Positions 34,834 to 46,140 of a stretch of 64,000 bases of DNA are shown here, in pieces. Numbering within the stretch: the first letter of the stretch is position 1; each line of letters starts with the position of its first letter. Source of the DNA: Tolypeutes matacus (Eukaryota; Chordata; Mammalia; Cingulata; Chlamyphoridae); contig JAKSZT010053881.1 in assembly GCA_026826555.1 (NCBI GenBank), positions 7,141,373 through 7,205,372 of the forward strand. The letters run 5' to 3'. The notes below the pieces were generated by a model. The model was not told where the DNA came from. It saw nothing but the letters and a program-made list of their open reading frames with translations, and did no database searches. The translations under genes and the position numbers were made by a program.

Positions 34834-35498
34834 GGGGTAGTAGATGTAGCTCAAGTGGTTGAGCACCTTTCTCCCATATACAAGGTCCCAGATTCAACCT
34901 CCTGAAAACAAAACAAAATGAGGGATGGATGTGGCTCAAGTGGTTGGGCATCTGTCCCTCATATAGAGGGACCTGGGTTCGATCCCCCGGACTTCCCGGT
35001 AAATTAAAAAAAGAAAAATATAGAAGGTGCATGGGCCACCAGGCCCCAGGTGCGGGTGAGCCTCCAGGCCCCGTGTGCAGGTGCGCCACCAGGCCCCACG
35101 AGCCATGCAGCAAGATGGTGATGTAACAGGAGAGTAACACAAGGGAGAGCCAAGACACGCCGAAAAACCAGGAACTAAGGTGGTGCAGCTGACAGGACGC
35201 CTCTCTCACACATCGAGGTTCTGAGGATCGAATCCCAGTGAAGACAGGAGAAGAAGGATGAGAAGAGAGGGCAGGAAATGGACACAGAGAATTGCCCAGC
35301 GAATGGAAACAAAAACAGCAAAAACAGATGGGGGATGGGGTAAAAATGGATAAAAATAAATAAATAAATCATTTTTAAAAAATGAAAAAAAACAACCCTT
35401 ATTGGGAAACGGATGTAGCTCAGTGGTTGAGCACCTGCTTTCCATGTATGAGGTCCTGGGTTCAATCTCTGGTACCTCCTAAAAAAAAAAAAAAAAAA
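34834..35498 (+). mobile_element. Tandem DAS-type SINE dimer split by a second SINE
   Basis: Outer TSD aaaagagtgatt lies at 34822-34833 and 35499-35510, 12 bp, perfect. The first head (gtagatgtagctcaagtggt) covers 34834-34914 and the second (ggatgtagctcagtggttga) covers about 35404-35482 with a poly(A) tail. The linker, aaaacaaaac...aacaacccttattggga, matches that of the intact dimer at 41556-41760. A different SINE at 34922-35378 has split it. Confidence 0.92.
34922..35378 (+). mobile_element. Complex DAS-type SINE nested in a SINE dimer
   Basis: Head gggatggatgtggctcaagt, B-box half cctgggttcgatcccccgga, a spacer with repeated (caccaggccccacg)-like units, then a second degenerate tRNA-like part with ggtgcagctgacagg and aggatcgaatcccagtga, and a (taaa)n tail. 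TSD aaaatga lies at 34915-34921 and 35379-35385. Same architecture as 49304-49746 and about 57411-57880. Confidence 0.92.
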
Positions 35499-35654
35499 AA
35501 AAGAGTGATTATACCCAGAGACTTCCTACCTTGCCCAAGTTTGGGGGTGGAGGGTGTCATCATATTTTCCCTTGCATATTTCAATAACATGCTTTCTCCA
35601 GAATATTGGTGGAAGAACAAAGCAGGATGTTTTTCTTTTCAACATATTGGTATC

Positions 35655-36280
35655 TGTATTAGTCAGACAAAGGGGTGCTTATGCAAAATACCAGAAATGG
35701 GTTGGTCTTTATAAAGGGTATTTATTTGGGGTAGAAGTCTACAGTTACCAGGCCATAAAGCATAAGTTTCTTCCCTCACCAAAGTCCATTGCCATGTGTT
35801 GGAGCAAGACAGCTGCCGATGTTTGCCAGGGTTCAGGCTTCTTGGGTTCTTCTCTTCCCAGGGCTGCGTTTCTCTCTGGACTTAGCTCCTCTGTTTCCTC
35901 CACAAGGTCAGCTGTGGACTATAAGGCTCTCTAGGCTTTTCTACTCTCCATAAGGCCAGCTGTAGATTATCAGGCGAATGGCTTGTCTCTATCCCGGGGC
36001 CTTCTCTCCTTCCTCAACACCAAGCTCCTCTGTTAGTTCGCCTCCCCGGGCTCCAGCATCAAAACTCCAACATCAGAACAGCTCCCTCTGTCCTTTGCCT
36101 TGCCTTTTATATTTGATTCCCCCACCCACCAAGGGGTGGGGCTGAACACCCTACTGATGTGGCCCAGTCAACGCCCTAATCATAATTTAATCACGCCCAG
36201 ATTAACAGACCAGTTTACAAGTGTAATCCAATATCTATTTTATGGAATCCATAATTACATCAAACTGTCTAACTACTACA
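35655..36280 (-). mobile_element. Solo MaLR-like LTR, 626 bp, 5-bp TSD gtatc
   Basis: Plus-strand ends tgtattagtcag and taactactaca. TSD gtatc lies at 35650-35654 and 36281-36285. Same family as 7576-8228, in the same orientation, but in non-L1 sequence. Confidence 0.93.
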
Positions 36281-36479
36281 GTATCCAATTAACTAGAAAT
36301 CCCTATTAATCAGAATTTCCCCATTTGGAGAGGGAAAAACGACTATTGTCATAATGATGCCTGGAAAGTGCCAGACCATCCCCAATTTCCTTTTACTTTC
36401 CTCAAATGAAAGTGTCACTATTTTTGTTTCTGTTGAAAATACATGTAAAACTAACTTACCGTAAAAATACAACAATGTA

Positions 36480-36850
36480 AAATGTGGATAGTGAAAAATC
36501 CCTTTGTAAATGCCCCACCCCATAGTTATACCACAGTTAACCACTCAATAGACTAGTGTAGACTCTTACAGAATTTTCATGTGTATAAATATACACACGC
36601 ATATGTAATATATATTTATGCACATGACATCAGGCTATACATAGTGTTTCACTTTATATATCATAGACATCCATAGCAAACCTATAGAGCTACCTTGAAC
36701 TTTTCATTGGTTGCACAACATTCTCTAGTATAGACTCATCATAACTGATTTAAGTAAACATATGTTAATGAATATTTAGGTTGCTCCCTATTCTTTGCTA
36801 TTATAATCAATTCTGCAATGGAATCTTAGCTATTTTTGGCTCTAAATTTT
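36480..36850 (-). mobile_element. Old L1 3'-end fragment
   Basis: caggctatacatagtgtttc, atcatagacatccatagcaa, aatgaatatttaggttgctc and attctttgctattataatca match the reverse of old L1M sequence. Confidence 0.55.
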
Positions 36851-36872
36851 TTTAAGGTAAACTGCATTATGG

Positions 36873-37790
36873 TTTCTTTTTAAAATTAACTTTTCTGAAT
36901 ATAGTTTATAACAATAAACTGCACCCATTAAAGTGTACAATTCCATGAGTTGTGACAAATGTGTCTACTCATGTATCAGCTACCACAATTAAGCTGTAGA
37001 ACATTTCCATTATCTCAAAAAGTTTCCTCATGCCCCTTTGCAGTCAACCTCCTCTCCCACTCCTGGCCCCAGGAAACTATTGCTCTGCTTTCTGACACTA
37101 TTGGTTAGTTTACATTTTCTAGAATTTCATGTAGATGGAACCATACAGTAGGATGTAGTTTTTTTTTGTTGTTTGTTTGTTTTTTTACCGGGAGGTCCCG
37201 GGGATCGAACCCAGGTCCCTCCATATGGGAGATGGACGCCCAACCAGTTGAGCCACATCTGACCCCAGGATGTAGTTTTTGAGTCTTGTTTCTTTCATTT
37301 AGCATTTTTGAGATTCATCCATGTAGTCACCTGTAACAGGAGTTTGTTCCTTTCTATTTCTGAATAATATTCCATTGTATGAATGTTCCTTGATTTGTTT
37401 ATCCATTCACCTGTTGATGGATATGTGGATTGTTTCCAGTTTTGAAACATTTTGAATAAAGTTGCTGTAAACATTTGTGTAGAAGTCTTCATGTGGACAT
37501 ACATTTTCATTCCTCTTGGTTTATGAACTTTGTAAGAAATTGCCAAACTGTTTTCCAAAGTGGTTGTACTATTTTACATTCCTACCAGCAGTGTATTGGT
37601 GTTCCAGTAACTCTACAATCTTCCCAATAGTTGGCATTGTAAGACTTCTTAATTTTAGCCATTCTAAAGTGTGCATAGTAATATATCATTATGGCTGCAA
37701 TTTGTATTTCCCTTATGATTAATGATGTAGAGCATCTTTTCACAAGCTTTTGGCCATTTGTATATATTATTTTCTGATGCATCTATTCAT
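36873..37790 (-). mobile_element. Old L1M fragment, ORF2 C-terminus and 3' UTR
   Basis: atgtgtctactcatgtatca, ttttgagattcatccatgta, ttccattgtatgaatgttcc and ctgttttccaaagtggttgt. A minus-strand piece at 37295-37558 reads CPSTGEWINK-like (YPSTGEWINKSRNIHTMEYY), the end of ORF2p. Further L1 text may continue at 37925-37985 (gagcaaaagtttttaattgt). SINE at 37164-37266. Confidence 0.75.
37164..37266 (-). mobile_element. Short DAS-type SINE, 14-bp TSD
   Basis: TSD aggatgtagttttt lies at 37150-37163 and 37267-37280, perfect. Plus-strand text: ttaccgggaggtcccgggga, then ccacatctgacccc. Confidence 0.96.
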
Positions 37791-37985
37791 AATCAAGGTC
37801 CTGGCATATTGGTCTGTCTTTCTTTGCTAGGCACTGCTCGTGTACTCTAGGGATTCTTGCCACTCTATTAGAGAATGTGGCAGGACTCCCAGGATGGGAA
37901 TTCAATATTCTTTTGGTTATTGTGTGGGTCTCCATCCAAGAGCAAAAGTTTTTAATTGTAATAAAATCCATGAATTGTTTTTGAA

Positions 37986-38641
37986 ACATCAAAAAATATT
38001 TAGACAGTGGCCAGTCTAGTTTTAGTATTGAGTGCATACAATATTTTTCAATTCTTTGAGAATTGTCAACTGCACGTTGATTAGTGTTGGATGATCAAAA
38101 TGCCCCTCAGAGCCCTGGATAATAGAATTTGCTGTATTTATATATCCCTATGTTTGATTCTTAAATTTGAATGCCCTGTTACATTTTTTTAAAAATGTCA
38201 CAACTGGGAAATATAGGGGGAAAAGGAATACATTAGATGTCTGTCGATCACTTATATCAGATTTTTTTCCCAACTGAGAAATCTATGACAATCTGTCAAG
38301 AGTGAAAACACAGTTCTTTCAGAAAGAAAGAACATACCCACATGTGCATATACATATGCATATGTACACACACGTGTGCAAGACCCCTTACAACACTGAT
38401 GGTGACACTCCTAGGAAAGGGGGAAAGAAGTTTGTCTAGGATCATAATAATGATAATAAAAACATTTTTATGATCATATTGCTAGGATCCAAAACCCGGC
38501 TGTATATGTGCCTATATGCTTTAACCATCATCCTCACTGAAAAAATGCTAGGCTGAGCTATGTACCTTTGGATTACTACCATTTTATAATTTCCCTTTGG
38601 TGCAGCAAGAGAGAGGTATTACATGTGAGTGATATAATTTA
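37986..38641. other. Unassigned sequence with a short purine-pyrimidine tract
   Basis: Alternating atgcatatgtacacacacgt at about 38354-38377. No gene or dispersed repeat recognised. Confidence 0.35.
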
Positions 38642-38646
38642 CCTAG

Positions 38647-39082
38647 TATGGCAGTTTGATATTATTTTATGAATCCCAAAAAGGGAAAGATTATGTTTGT
38701 AAACTAATCATTTCCTCTGGGTGTTAAACCCTTTGATTGCATTAAATTCAGATGAGGGGCCTTTGATTAGATTACTTGATAAGATCACCTTAGGGCTTTA
38801 GATTGGATTATGTCAGTGAGGCATGACTCAGGTTGAGTCTCCATCCTCTTGCTGGGTCTGATGTAAATGGACACACAGACAGACACAGGAAAGAAAGCTG
38901 GCGTACTTGATTCTGCAATGTGAGAGAGAGGACTGCAGTAAAACAGAAGTCCCTGAGAGGCTCAAAGAGCTAAGGCCCAGAAAGAGACAAGCCCTATGCC
39001 TAGTTGCTCACAGCTGAACTCCAAGAATAGTAGAACAGATTTCTGGTACTTTGCATAGGTAGCACTTTGGCAAAGTAAAACA
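38647..39082 (+). mobile_element. Older MaLR-like solo LTR, 436 bp, TSD cctag
   Basis: Starts tatggcagtttgatattatt and ends cagatttctggtactttgca...aaaaca, clearly related to the 544-659-bp LTRs but shorter and with a degraded start. TSD cctag lies at 38642-38646 and 39083-39087. Confidence 0.85.
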
Positions 39083-39089
39083 CCTAGCA

Positions 39090-39300
39090 ATATAACTAAA
39101 TTGTTGCACACTAAGATTATCTAATACCCAATCCATATTCAGACTTCCCAATTTGTTCCCCAATATTTTTAACATTAATGTTTCATACTATTAATAGGTC
39201 TATATTAACCAACTATTACATCTCAACCATATATTCTTATTTTTAAATAACTTTCATATGGCTATCTCTGCATTCTTATTTAGGTATACATTAGTTTTGA
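39090..39300 (-). mobile_element. Old L1 3' UTR scrap
   Basis: acccaatccatattcagact, tcccaatttgttccccaata resembles the reverse of L1ME-type 3' UTR. Confidence 0.45.
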
Positions 39301-40429
39301 GGTTTTTGAATATTTTATTTCACCCTCAAGAAGAATTTTCTCAATACAGGAACTTCATTTTAAGCTCCCATTTGCCAATATTTAAAGTAAAATTAGAAGA
39401 TTCCAGTACTGAATCTTCTCTCTGGTAAGGTATAGCTCAATAGACAAGAATCTGGAAGGGTGAAGGGAAGAGGCTAAGAGAGACAAAGCTTTTCCCTCAT
39501 AAATAAGACATTTTGCTGAGCCATAGCTATTCTTCATTTTCAGATCAATTAATGGGAATCAATGGAAGGCACAGAGGCAATTTCTCAGTGCCTGATAAGC
39601 TGGCTCCTACGAAGGGCTATATTTTCATCATGGGATTCAGAGGGATGGCTATGGCACGTTAGTGTCATGTTTTTTGATGGTTGAAGATGGGTTTGTTATT
39701 GGTTTCTCCAGTTACATCCTCTGGAGGTTATTCTAGCAGTTGCCCTGGGGGGAAAAACTGTGAGCAGAGTTATAGAAAGCAATGGAGCCTCTTCCTCATT
39801 ACTTTGTTTTAAAAATTAAATAAAGAAACAATCAAATGTATTGTTAACATTTTTCTTTCTTCCCTCTAGTTTCCTGAAGCAAAAAAACAATAAAGAAATT
39901 AAAGCATATACAAAATTCCTTTTGCTTTGGATTAATTACTGAATGAAACATCATAAAATTATGACCTTTCTTCCCTTAGTAACTCATAGCAGCATGAATA
40001 TTTAAGACAGAAGAAAACTTTGGGGAAAATGGTGCACTATGTAAAGGGATGTCAATTCCCAGGGCTAGAGCACAGGTTTTGTCAAAGTAACTAAGTCAGA
40101 CCACACTATCTATATTCTCCCAGGTAGGTTTGGGGTAAGGGCAGGGGGAAAGTTAAGACCTCAGAGTCAGTAAGTCTTGTTCATGGATCCCAGCCAGAAC
40201 AAGTAGATTCCTGGAAAAAAACAGGGGCTGACTCTTTCCCAGAGAAAGTCCTCCTCACTCCCCCCCCCCTTTATACTCACTTTTAGAGTTCTTGAAAAGG
40301 ATGTGGTAAGAGGGGAGGGGACTGCAGGGAAGCAAGAGGCCAACCCCTGTTAAGGACTCAAGTGTGTGTTAGAAAACTCCTTTAATTAACCTTACCTGTT
40401 TTCTAATCTTACCATTTCCACTGATTAGC
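39301..40429. other. Unassigned sequence
   Basis: A C-run at 40260-40270. No gene or repeat recognised. Confidence 0.35.
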
Positions 40430-40550
40430 TGAGGACCATGGTCAAGCACCTTCACTTCACTAGGCTTTCTTGTCCTCATCTGAAAAGTCAGAGGTCTGGT
40501 AATTAGAGCTAGATGATCTTGGAACATCTCTCCAGACTAAACAACTATGG
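40430..40550 (+). mobile_element. Probable MIR fragment
   Basis: gaccatggtcaagcaccttc, cctcatctgaaaagtcagag, agctagatgatcttggaaca fit a diverged plus-sense MIR. Confidence 0.5.
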
Positions 40551-40599
40551 CTCTCTTATGTGATCTTTTAGTACCACGTACCTCATTCAAGACAACGCT

Positions 40600-40693
40600 G
40601 TTGGGAGGTGTGGGGAGTGGGGCATATGTGAATCCCTGTATCTTTTGTGTAACATTTATGTAATCTAAGTATCTTAAAAAAAAAAAAAAAAAA
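40600..40693 (+). mobile_element. Very short L1 3'-end retroposon
   Basis: TSDs aagacaacgct (40589-40599) and aagacaatgct (40694-40704) differ at one base. The insert, ttgggaggtgtggggagtgg, then tttatgtaatctaagtatct plus poly(A), is the last ~75 bp of an L1 3' UTR. Confidence 0.8.
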
Positions 40694-40704
40694 AAGACAA
40701 TGCT

Positions 40705-41500
40705 CTCATCGGACAGGGCAAAACAGAGTGTGCTTTTTTAGGGGCCTGTTTAAAAAGATTCAGAAGCCTTTCTTTTGGAAGAATTCACTTCCCTACAAGG
40801 ATGTGCTTCTTTAAAAACAAGTAAGAGGACTGGATTGATCAGAATAATCTGCACCCACCTTCAATTATCCAAGCAAACCAGCCAATTGCCTAAACTTCAT
40901 TCACACAAACATTATTACAACGTGGTATTTTGTTGGGGCAGGAATCTCACTTCTAAGCTTAAGAGGGCAATCTTCTTCATCTTTGCTTTGCAGGAAAGGC
41001 ATTTAAGAAAAGAACTTGTTTTGTTTCCCTTGGATTAAACATTAGGAAGATTTCAGTTGCAAAAGAGAAATTGGCTGAAAGATGTACCAAATGACTCTGG
41101 ATGAAAAGTATTGGCAGTCAGTGGAAATCCTCTCTGTGTTTCCTGTGTTTAGCATTTATACTACATGTTTCAAGCTTAAAAGCCCTTTACTGTCATTAGC
41201 TAATTACCTCCCATGGGCTACAGAGTGGTTAGAAGGAATATTGGAACAGAGCCAGCCTTTAGAGCTGTGAGATTTGCATGTGTCTGTACCAGCCCTAATT
41301 CAGGGTGTAGTTGTTTCACCATTTTTCCACACAGATTGATTGGTTAATGTGTGGTTACTCAATTTCTAAAGTTCTCTTTCTAGACCTGATATCTTCTCAA
41401 GGAGTATAAGTTACTGAGGCAGAAGGGCACTTATTCTAACATCTCTTGTAAATGCCTTGAAAATAATTAAATACTGGTGACAGTTTCAGGTTCATCATTA
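40705..41500. other. Unassigned sequence
   Basis: Open frames of 62-87 codons (40775-41038, 41082-41270) lack recognised domains. No gene is called. Confidence 0.35.
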
Positions 41501-41727
41501 CACCAGAACCCCCTAAATGGGACCTGGGTATTGTCACTTATTAAAAGTACCTGGGGGGAGTGGATGTAGCTCAAGTTGTTGAGTGCCTGCTTCCCATGTA
41601 CGAGGTCTTGGGTTCAATCCCCAGTACCTCCTAAAAACAAACAAAAAAACCCTCTCATTAGGGAGATGATGTAGGTTGAGCAACTGCTTCCCATGTACAA
41701 GGTCCTGAGTTAAATCCCCAGTACCTC

Positions 41728-41761
<34 letters not shown>

Positions 41762-41810
41762 ACCTGGGTGATTCTAGATTAGAGCCAGGAGTGAGAACCA
41801 CTGACTTACT
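41501..41810 (-). mobile_element. MER5-like DNA element remnant, split by a SINE
   Basis: The right part, attctagattagagccagga then gtgagaaccactgac, is the reverse of the MER5 start. The left part before 41548 (aaccccctaaatgggacctg) may belong to the same element. A SINE dimer occupies 41556-41760. Confidence 0.5.
41556..41760 (+). mobile_element. Tandem DAS-type SINE dimer, 8-bp TSD
   Basis: Two monomer units: gggagtggatgtagctcaag to cagtacctcct, linker aacaaacaaaaaaaccctct, then gagatgatgtaggttgagca to cagtacctcct and a 30-nt A tail. TSD tacctggg lies at 41548-41555 and 41761-41768. The second A box has lost the ctcagtgg part (gtaggttgagcaac). Confidence 0.95.
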
Positions 41811-42148
41811 AGCTAATAAAGGCTCTTTTTTTCCATCAATAACTTTAGCTCTAAAGAGAATGAAAAATAATATTTGGCTAAAGAAAACTTGTTATAAACA
41901 CTAATTGTTAATAAATATCACACCTTGTTTTGTGTCAAATACATTTTACATTATAAAAGTGCTCAAGAAATTTTGAGTGTGTAGAAGAATAAATACATAT
42001 GTATATGTGTATCTAAAATGTCATGACAAAAAAAATCCCTGTTCATAGTTTGGAATGTTTTTATCCATTTTATTTCTTCATTATCTTTTTAAAAATTTAT
42101 TGTCATAGCTCTTATCAGACTGCATAAACAATTTTGTATCTTGTTTTT
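41811..42148. other. Unassigned AT-rich sequence
   Basis: Nothing recognised. Confidence 0.3.
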
Positions 42149-42164
42149 CGAATATACCATTATA

Positions 42165-42242
42165 GGGGTACGGATGTGGCTCAAATGGTTGGGCGTCCAT
42201 CTCCCATATGGAGGCACCCGGGTTTGATCCCCGGGACCTCCT

Positions 42243-42279
<37 letters not shown>

Positions 42280-42290
42280 AGAAGCAGAGT
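42165..42290 (+). mobile_element. Short DAS-type SINE with 16-bp perfect TSD
   Basis: TSD cgaatataccattata lies at 42149-42164 and 42291-42306. Head ggggtacggatgtggctcaa, B-box half cccgggtttgatccccggga, end cctcctggt, then a long A tail ending aagagagaagcagagt. The perfect long TSD and pure tail suggest one of the youngest insertions here. Confidence 0.97.
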
Positions 42291-42306
42291 CGAATATACC
42301 ATTATA

Positions 42307-42745
42307 ATAAGCATTTTTCATTGTCCTTTAAAATTGAAATCTAGTGAGTATATACTTTCTAAGGAATGAAGCAAATAGGAAAAATTATGTCTACAATTGA
42401 ACCAAAATAGAAATACATTTTCCTGCAGATCACAGACCCACAGGAATATTTTATGTTCAGGCGTCCATTTAGAATCCTTCCGCTTGGCAGCAACTAGAAC
42501 ATCAGCTCAATTTCAGTTGTCAAATCTTGACTATATTTGGTGTGTGGTGACCTCTACTGGCTATCCTAGGACTGTGCCTTTTTTCTGTTTGTAAACTATA
42601 TGTGGTGGGTGAAGACTGTTATGACAGGGATTTAGATTGTAGATGTATATGTTTGAATTTTTACGTCTGTATTTTTATTTATAGGGGTTTCCTTAATGTA
42701 GAATCAAAGCTTTCTTAATACAGGAGCTGGATATGGGTCTGTTTC
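42307..42745. other. Unassigned sequence
   Basis: Nothing recognised. Confidence 0.3.
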
Positions 42746-42749
42746 CTTT

Positions 42750-42840
42750 TTATTCAACCAACAAACATTGTAAAGCGCCTACCATGGGCCAAATACAGTT
42801 TTACCCGGCTGAAGGCACACAGATGAAATCTCTAGGTCCA
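42750..42840 (-). mobile_element. L2 3'-end scrap
   Basis: ttcaaccaacaaacattgta, gcgcctaccatgggccaaat is the reverse of the L2 3' terminus. Confidence 0.6.
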
Positions 42841-43280
42841 AATATCTGATTATCCAGTGGGAGCAGCACAGTCTGGTAGAGTGACCTGCTTAACAAGCCA
42901 GCCTTGGATGTTCCAGCAGGAGAACTTGACTCCTTGTACACCCTTGTCTTCCTCTATCTAGAACAATCATCCTCTCCAATAAAGACTCCAGCTTTGGGAG
43001 AGACATAAATTTTTTATTAAAAAAAATTTCTTTTTAATTAAAATAATTTATATTCTTCAAAAGATGTCATAAGAGACAAACCGACAAGCCATAAATTTGG
43101 AGAAGACATCTGTAATACATAATCAATAAATGATTAGTATCCAGAATAGTCTTATAAATCCATAAAACCAAAGCAAACAACCCAATAGAAAAAAATGGGC
43201 AAAGACTTAGGAAGATATTTTACATAAAAGGAAACAAATATGACCAAGGGACAATGACAAAATGGTCACCCTTGTTATTA

Positions 43281-43291
43281 TTCACGGAAAG

Positions 43292-43327
<36 letters not shown>

Positions 43328-43348
43328 NNNNNNNNNNTTCACGGAAAG

Positions 43349-43384
<36 letters not shown>
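43281..43384. other. 10-N gap between two identical 47-nt flanks
   Basis: ttcacggaaaggc plus 34 A occurs at 43281-43327 and again at 43338-43384, either side of N at 43328-43337. The same contig end appears to have been placed twice. The real locus probably has one copy with an A-run of uncertain length. Confidence 0.9.
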
Positions 43385-43385
<1 letters not shown>

Positions 43386-43989
43386 ACACTGAAATATCAT
43401 TTCACACTCACCAAACTGGCAAAAGTCTGACAATACTAAGTATCGGTTAGAATGTGAAACAATTAGAATGTTCAACTACTCTTGATGACAGTGTACATTT
43501 TGTACTGCTTTGGAAAATAACATACACATATCTTTTGGCCCAGCAATTCCATCCCATTCCTATTTATATAATCAGAAAAACTCTTGCATATGTGCACCAG
43601 GATATATGTATAAGGATGGTCACAGCTATTTAGTTTATTAAAATTCCTGGAAACCACCCACCTGTGCATCAGCAGAAGAGAGAAATAAATTAGAGTACAA
43701 TATCTGCATATAATGTACTACTAGACAGCAATGAAAATGGACGACTACATCAACATGGATAAACTGAACAAACATAAATTAAAAGGACTAATTGCAAAAT
43801 AATATGTTCCAGTTATATAAAGGTCCAAAACGTAATATTGTTTTGGGATATAACACATATACAGAAAAGCAAAGGAGTAATTCATAAAAATTCAAGATTG
43901 TGGTTACCTCTAGGTGGGTTGGGAGGGAAAGATGCATGACCAAAGGTGGGCACATGGGAGCTTCTAAGGTAGTGGTGACAGTCTCTTCC

Positions 43990-44085
43990 TTTTTTTTTTT
44001 TTTTTTTTAAAGTGGTACCAAGATTTGAACCCAAGACCTAAAACATGCAAAGCAGGCACTCAACCACTGAGCTACACCCACTCCA
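43990..44085 (-). mobile_element. DAS-type SINE monomer
   Basis: Poly(T), gtggtaccaagatttgaacc, then gagctacacccactcca. Diverged (aaacatgcaaagcaggcac). No clear TSD. Confidence 0.85.
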
Positions 44086-44215
44086 TGAAGAGTCAATTTC
44101 TTAAGCTGGGTGGTACATTCATGGATATTCCTTCTATTATGATTCTTTAACTTATACATATGAGTTATATGCACTCTTTTGTATATATGATATTACATAA
44201 TTTAAAAAACCTAAT

Positions 44216-44735
44216 GGGACATATTAAAAAATGAAATGTAGATTGTAAGCTGCATATCACAGCCAAATTTCTTGAACTTGATAGCTGCACTTAAGGTGTT
44301 ACGTAAGTGAATATCCATGTACTTAGGAAATGTACATGGCATTATTAAGTGTTCAAGGACTGTGATGTGCACAACCTACTACACATGTGCATGATTGTTT
44401 TGTAAGTTCACCACCTCTGTAATAAAAATATATTTTAAAAAATAATAGGGTGGGTTGGGGAAAAATACACCAAATGTAAGATATGGACTTTAGTTAGTAG
44501 TAATATATTTTTTTTTTTACCGGGAATCAAACCCCGGTCTCTCCATATGGTAGACGGACGCCGAACCTCTTGAGCCACATCTGTTTCCCTGTAGTAATAT
44601 TTTAATGATGCTCTTGCATAGTTTGTAACAAATGTTTCACAACAATGCAAAGTGTTGGTGGAGCGGTGACGTATGAGACCCCTGTATGATGTTATGCATG
44701 TTTATTTTGTAAGTTCACAACTTTTACTATATACT
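44216..44735 (+). mobile_element. Two L1 3' ends in tandem, plus strand
   Basis: The first ends ttttgtaagttcaccacctc then tgtaataaaaatat at about 44430. The second runs gtaagatatggactttagtt, then cctgtatgatgttatgcatg and ttttgtaagttcacaacttt. The shared (ttttgtaagttcac) end shows two copies. A SINE sits at 44507-44590. Confidence 0.7.
44507..44590 (-). mobile_element. Short DAS-type SINE, 10-bp TSD
   Basis: TSD gtagtaatat lies at 44497-44506 and 44591-44600. Plus text: ttaccgggaatcaaaccccg, then gagccacatctgtttccct. About 9 bp are missing from the usual ggaggtcccggggatc. Confidence 0.96.
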
Positions 44736-44743
44736 TATTTTTT

Positions 44744-44920
44744 TTTTTTTAAAGATTTTATTTATTTATTCATTTATCCCCCCCTTGCTGCTTGTGCTCT
44801 CTGGGTCAGCTAACCACGCCGAGTAGGTGGGCTTGCCCTCACCAGGAGGCCCTGGGAACCGAACCCGGGGCCTCCCATATGGTAAACGGGAGCCCTACTG
44901 ATTGAGCCACAGCCACTTCC
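44744..44920 (-). mobile_element. Long-tail DAS-type SINE, 17-bp TSD
   Basis: TSD ctatatacttatttttt lies at 44727-44743 and 44921-44937. It contains gggtcagctaaccacgccga and the T-arm hairpin (gaaccgaacccggggcctcc). Confidence 0.97.
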
Positions 44921-45493
44921 CTATATACTTATTTTTTATGTGCATTCATTTAAGAATGATATACTTAAATTAAAAAAATTTTTTTAAATAACTTGACCAT
45001 AAATGTGAGGGTCTATTTCTGAGTTCTTGATTTGGTTCCATTGGTCACTCTGTGTTTATGCAAGTACCATGCTGTTTTTACCACAGAAGCTAAGTAATAC
45101 GCTTTAAAGTAGGGAAGTAAGAGTCCTTCAACTTTATTATTCTTTTCTAGGACATTTTTAGCTATTCGGAGCCCCTTATCCTTCCAAATAAATTTGATAA
45201 TTGGCTTTCCCATTTTGTAAAAAAGGCTGTTGGAATTTATATTGGGATTGCATTGAATCTGTAAACCAGTTTGGGTAGAATTGACATCTTAATGATACTT
45301 AGTCTTCCAGTCCATGAACACAGAATGTCTTTCCATTTACTTAGGTCTTCTTTGATTTCTTTTAGGAATGTTTTGTAGTTTTCTAAATAAAAGTCCTTTA
45401 TGTCCTTGGTTAAGTTTATTCTTAAATATATGATTCTTTTAGTCTCTATTATAAATGGATTTTTTTTTTCTGATTTCCTACTCAGATTGCTCA

Positions 45494-45940
45494 TCAGTTA
45501 GTGTATAGAAACGCTATTGATTTTTGTATAGTAATCTTGTATCCTTCCACTTTGCTGAAGTTGTCTATTAGTTTTAGTAGCTTTCTTGTGGATTTTTCAG
45601 GATTTTTTAGATATAGGATCATATCAGTGAATAGTGAAAGTTTTACTTCTTCCTTTCCTTTTTGGGTGCCTTTTATTTCTTTATCTAGCCTTATTGCTCT
45701 AGCTAGAACTTCTAGCACAATATTGAACAACAGTTGTGACAGTGGGCATCCTTGTCTTGTTCCCGATCTCGGCAGGAAAGCTTTCAATCTTTCACTGTTG
45801 AGTACTGTAGGTTTTTCATATATGCATTTTACCATATTGAGAAAGCTTTCTTCTATACCAATCTTTTTTAGTGTTTGCCATATTTTGTCAATTACCTTTT
45901 CTGCATCAATTGAGAGGATCATGTGATTTTTCTTCTTCAA
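45494..45940 (-). pseudogene. L1-D ORF2 reverse transcriptase remnant, broken active site
   Basis: [16 protein letters not shown] (motif A, degraded), [19 protein letters not shown] (motif B), and the catalytic loop [15 protein letters not shown], which has lost one Asp codon relative to the xADD/xVDD form. The downstream part ([20 protein letters not shown]) is intact. Catalytically dead. Confidence 0.92.
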
Positions 45941-46140
45941 TTTATTACTGTAGTTTATTACACTAATTTATTTTCTTGTGTTGAACCACCCTTGCATACC
46001 TGGGATAAAACTCATTTGATCATTGTGTATAATTCTTTTAATCTGTTTTGGATTCGGTTTGAAAGTATTTTGTTGAGGATTTTTGCATCTATATTCATTA
46101 GAGATATTAGTTTGTAATTTTCTTTATTAGTAATATCTTT

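Larger units (their letters stand above)
43050..44215 (+). mobile_element. Old L1MC/HAL1-like fragment, plus strand
   Basis: Reads aacccaatagaaaaaaatgg, gcaaagacttaggaagatat, atatcatttcacactcacca, ggcccagcaattccatccca, gcatatgtgcaccaggatat, tccagttatataaaggtcca, gtggttacctctaggtgggt, the hallmark old-L1 3' block. A SINE interrupts it at 43990-44085. It contains the 10-N gap with duplicated flanks. Confidence 0.8.

Noticed and set aside
34834..35498. Three independent neighbouring SINE insertions
   Set aside because: One outer TSD pair and a linker shared with 41556-41760 show that the outer two units are a single dimer.
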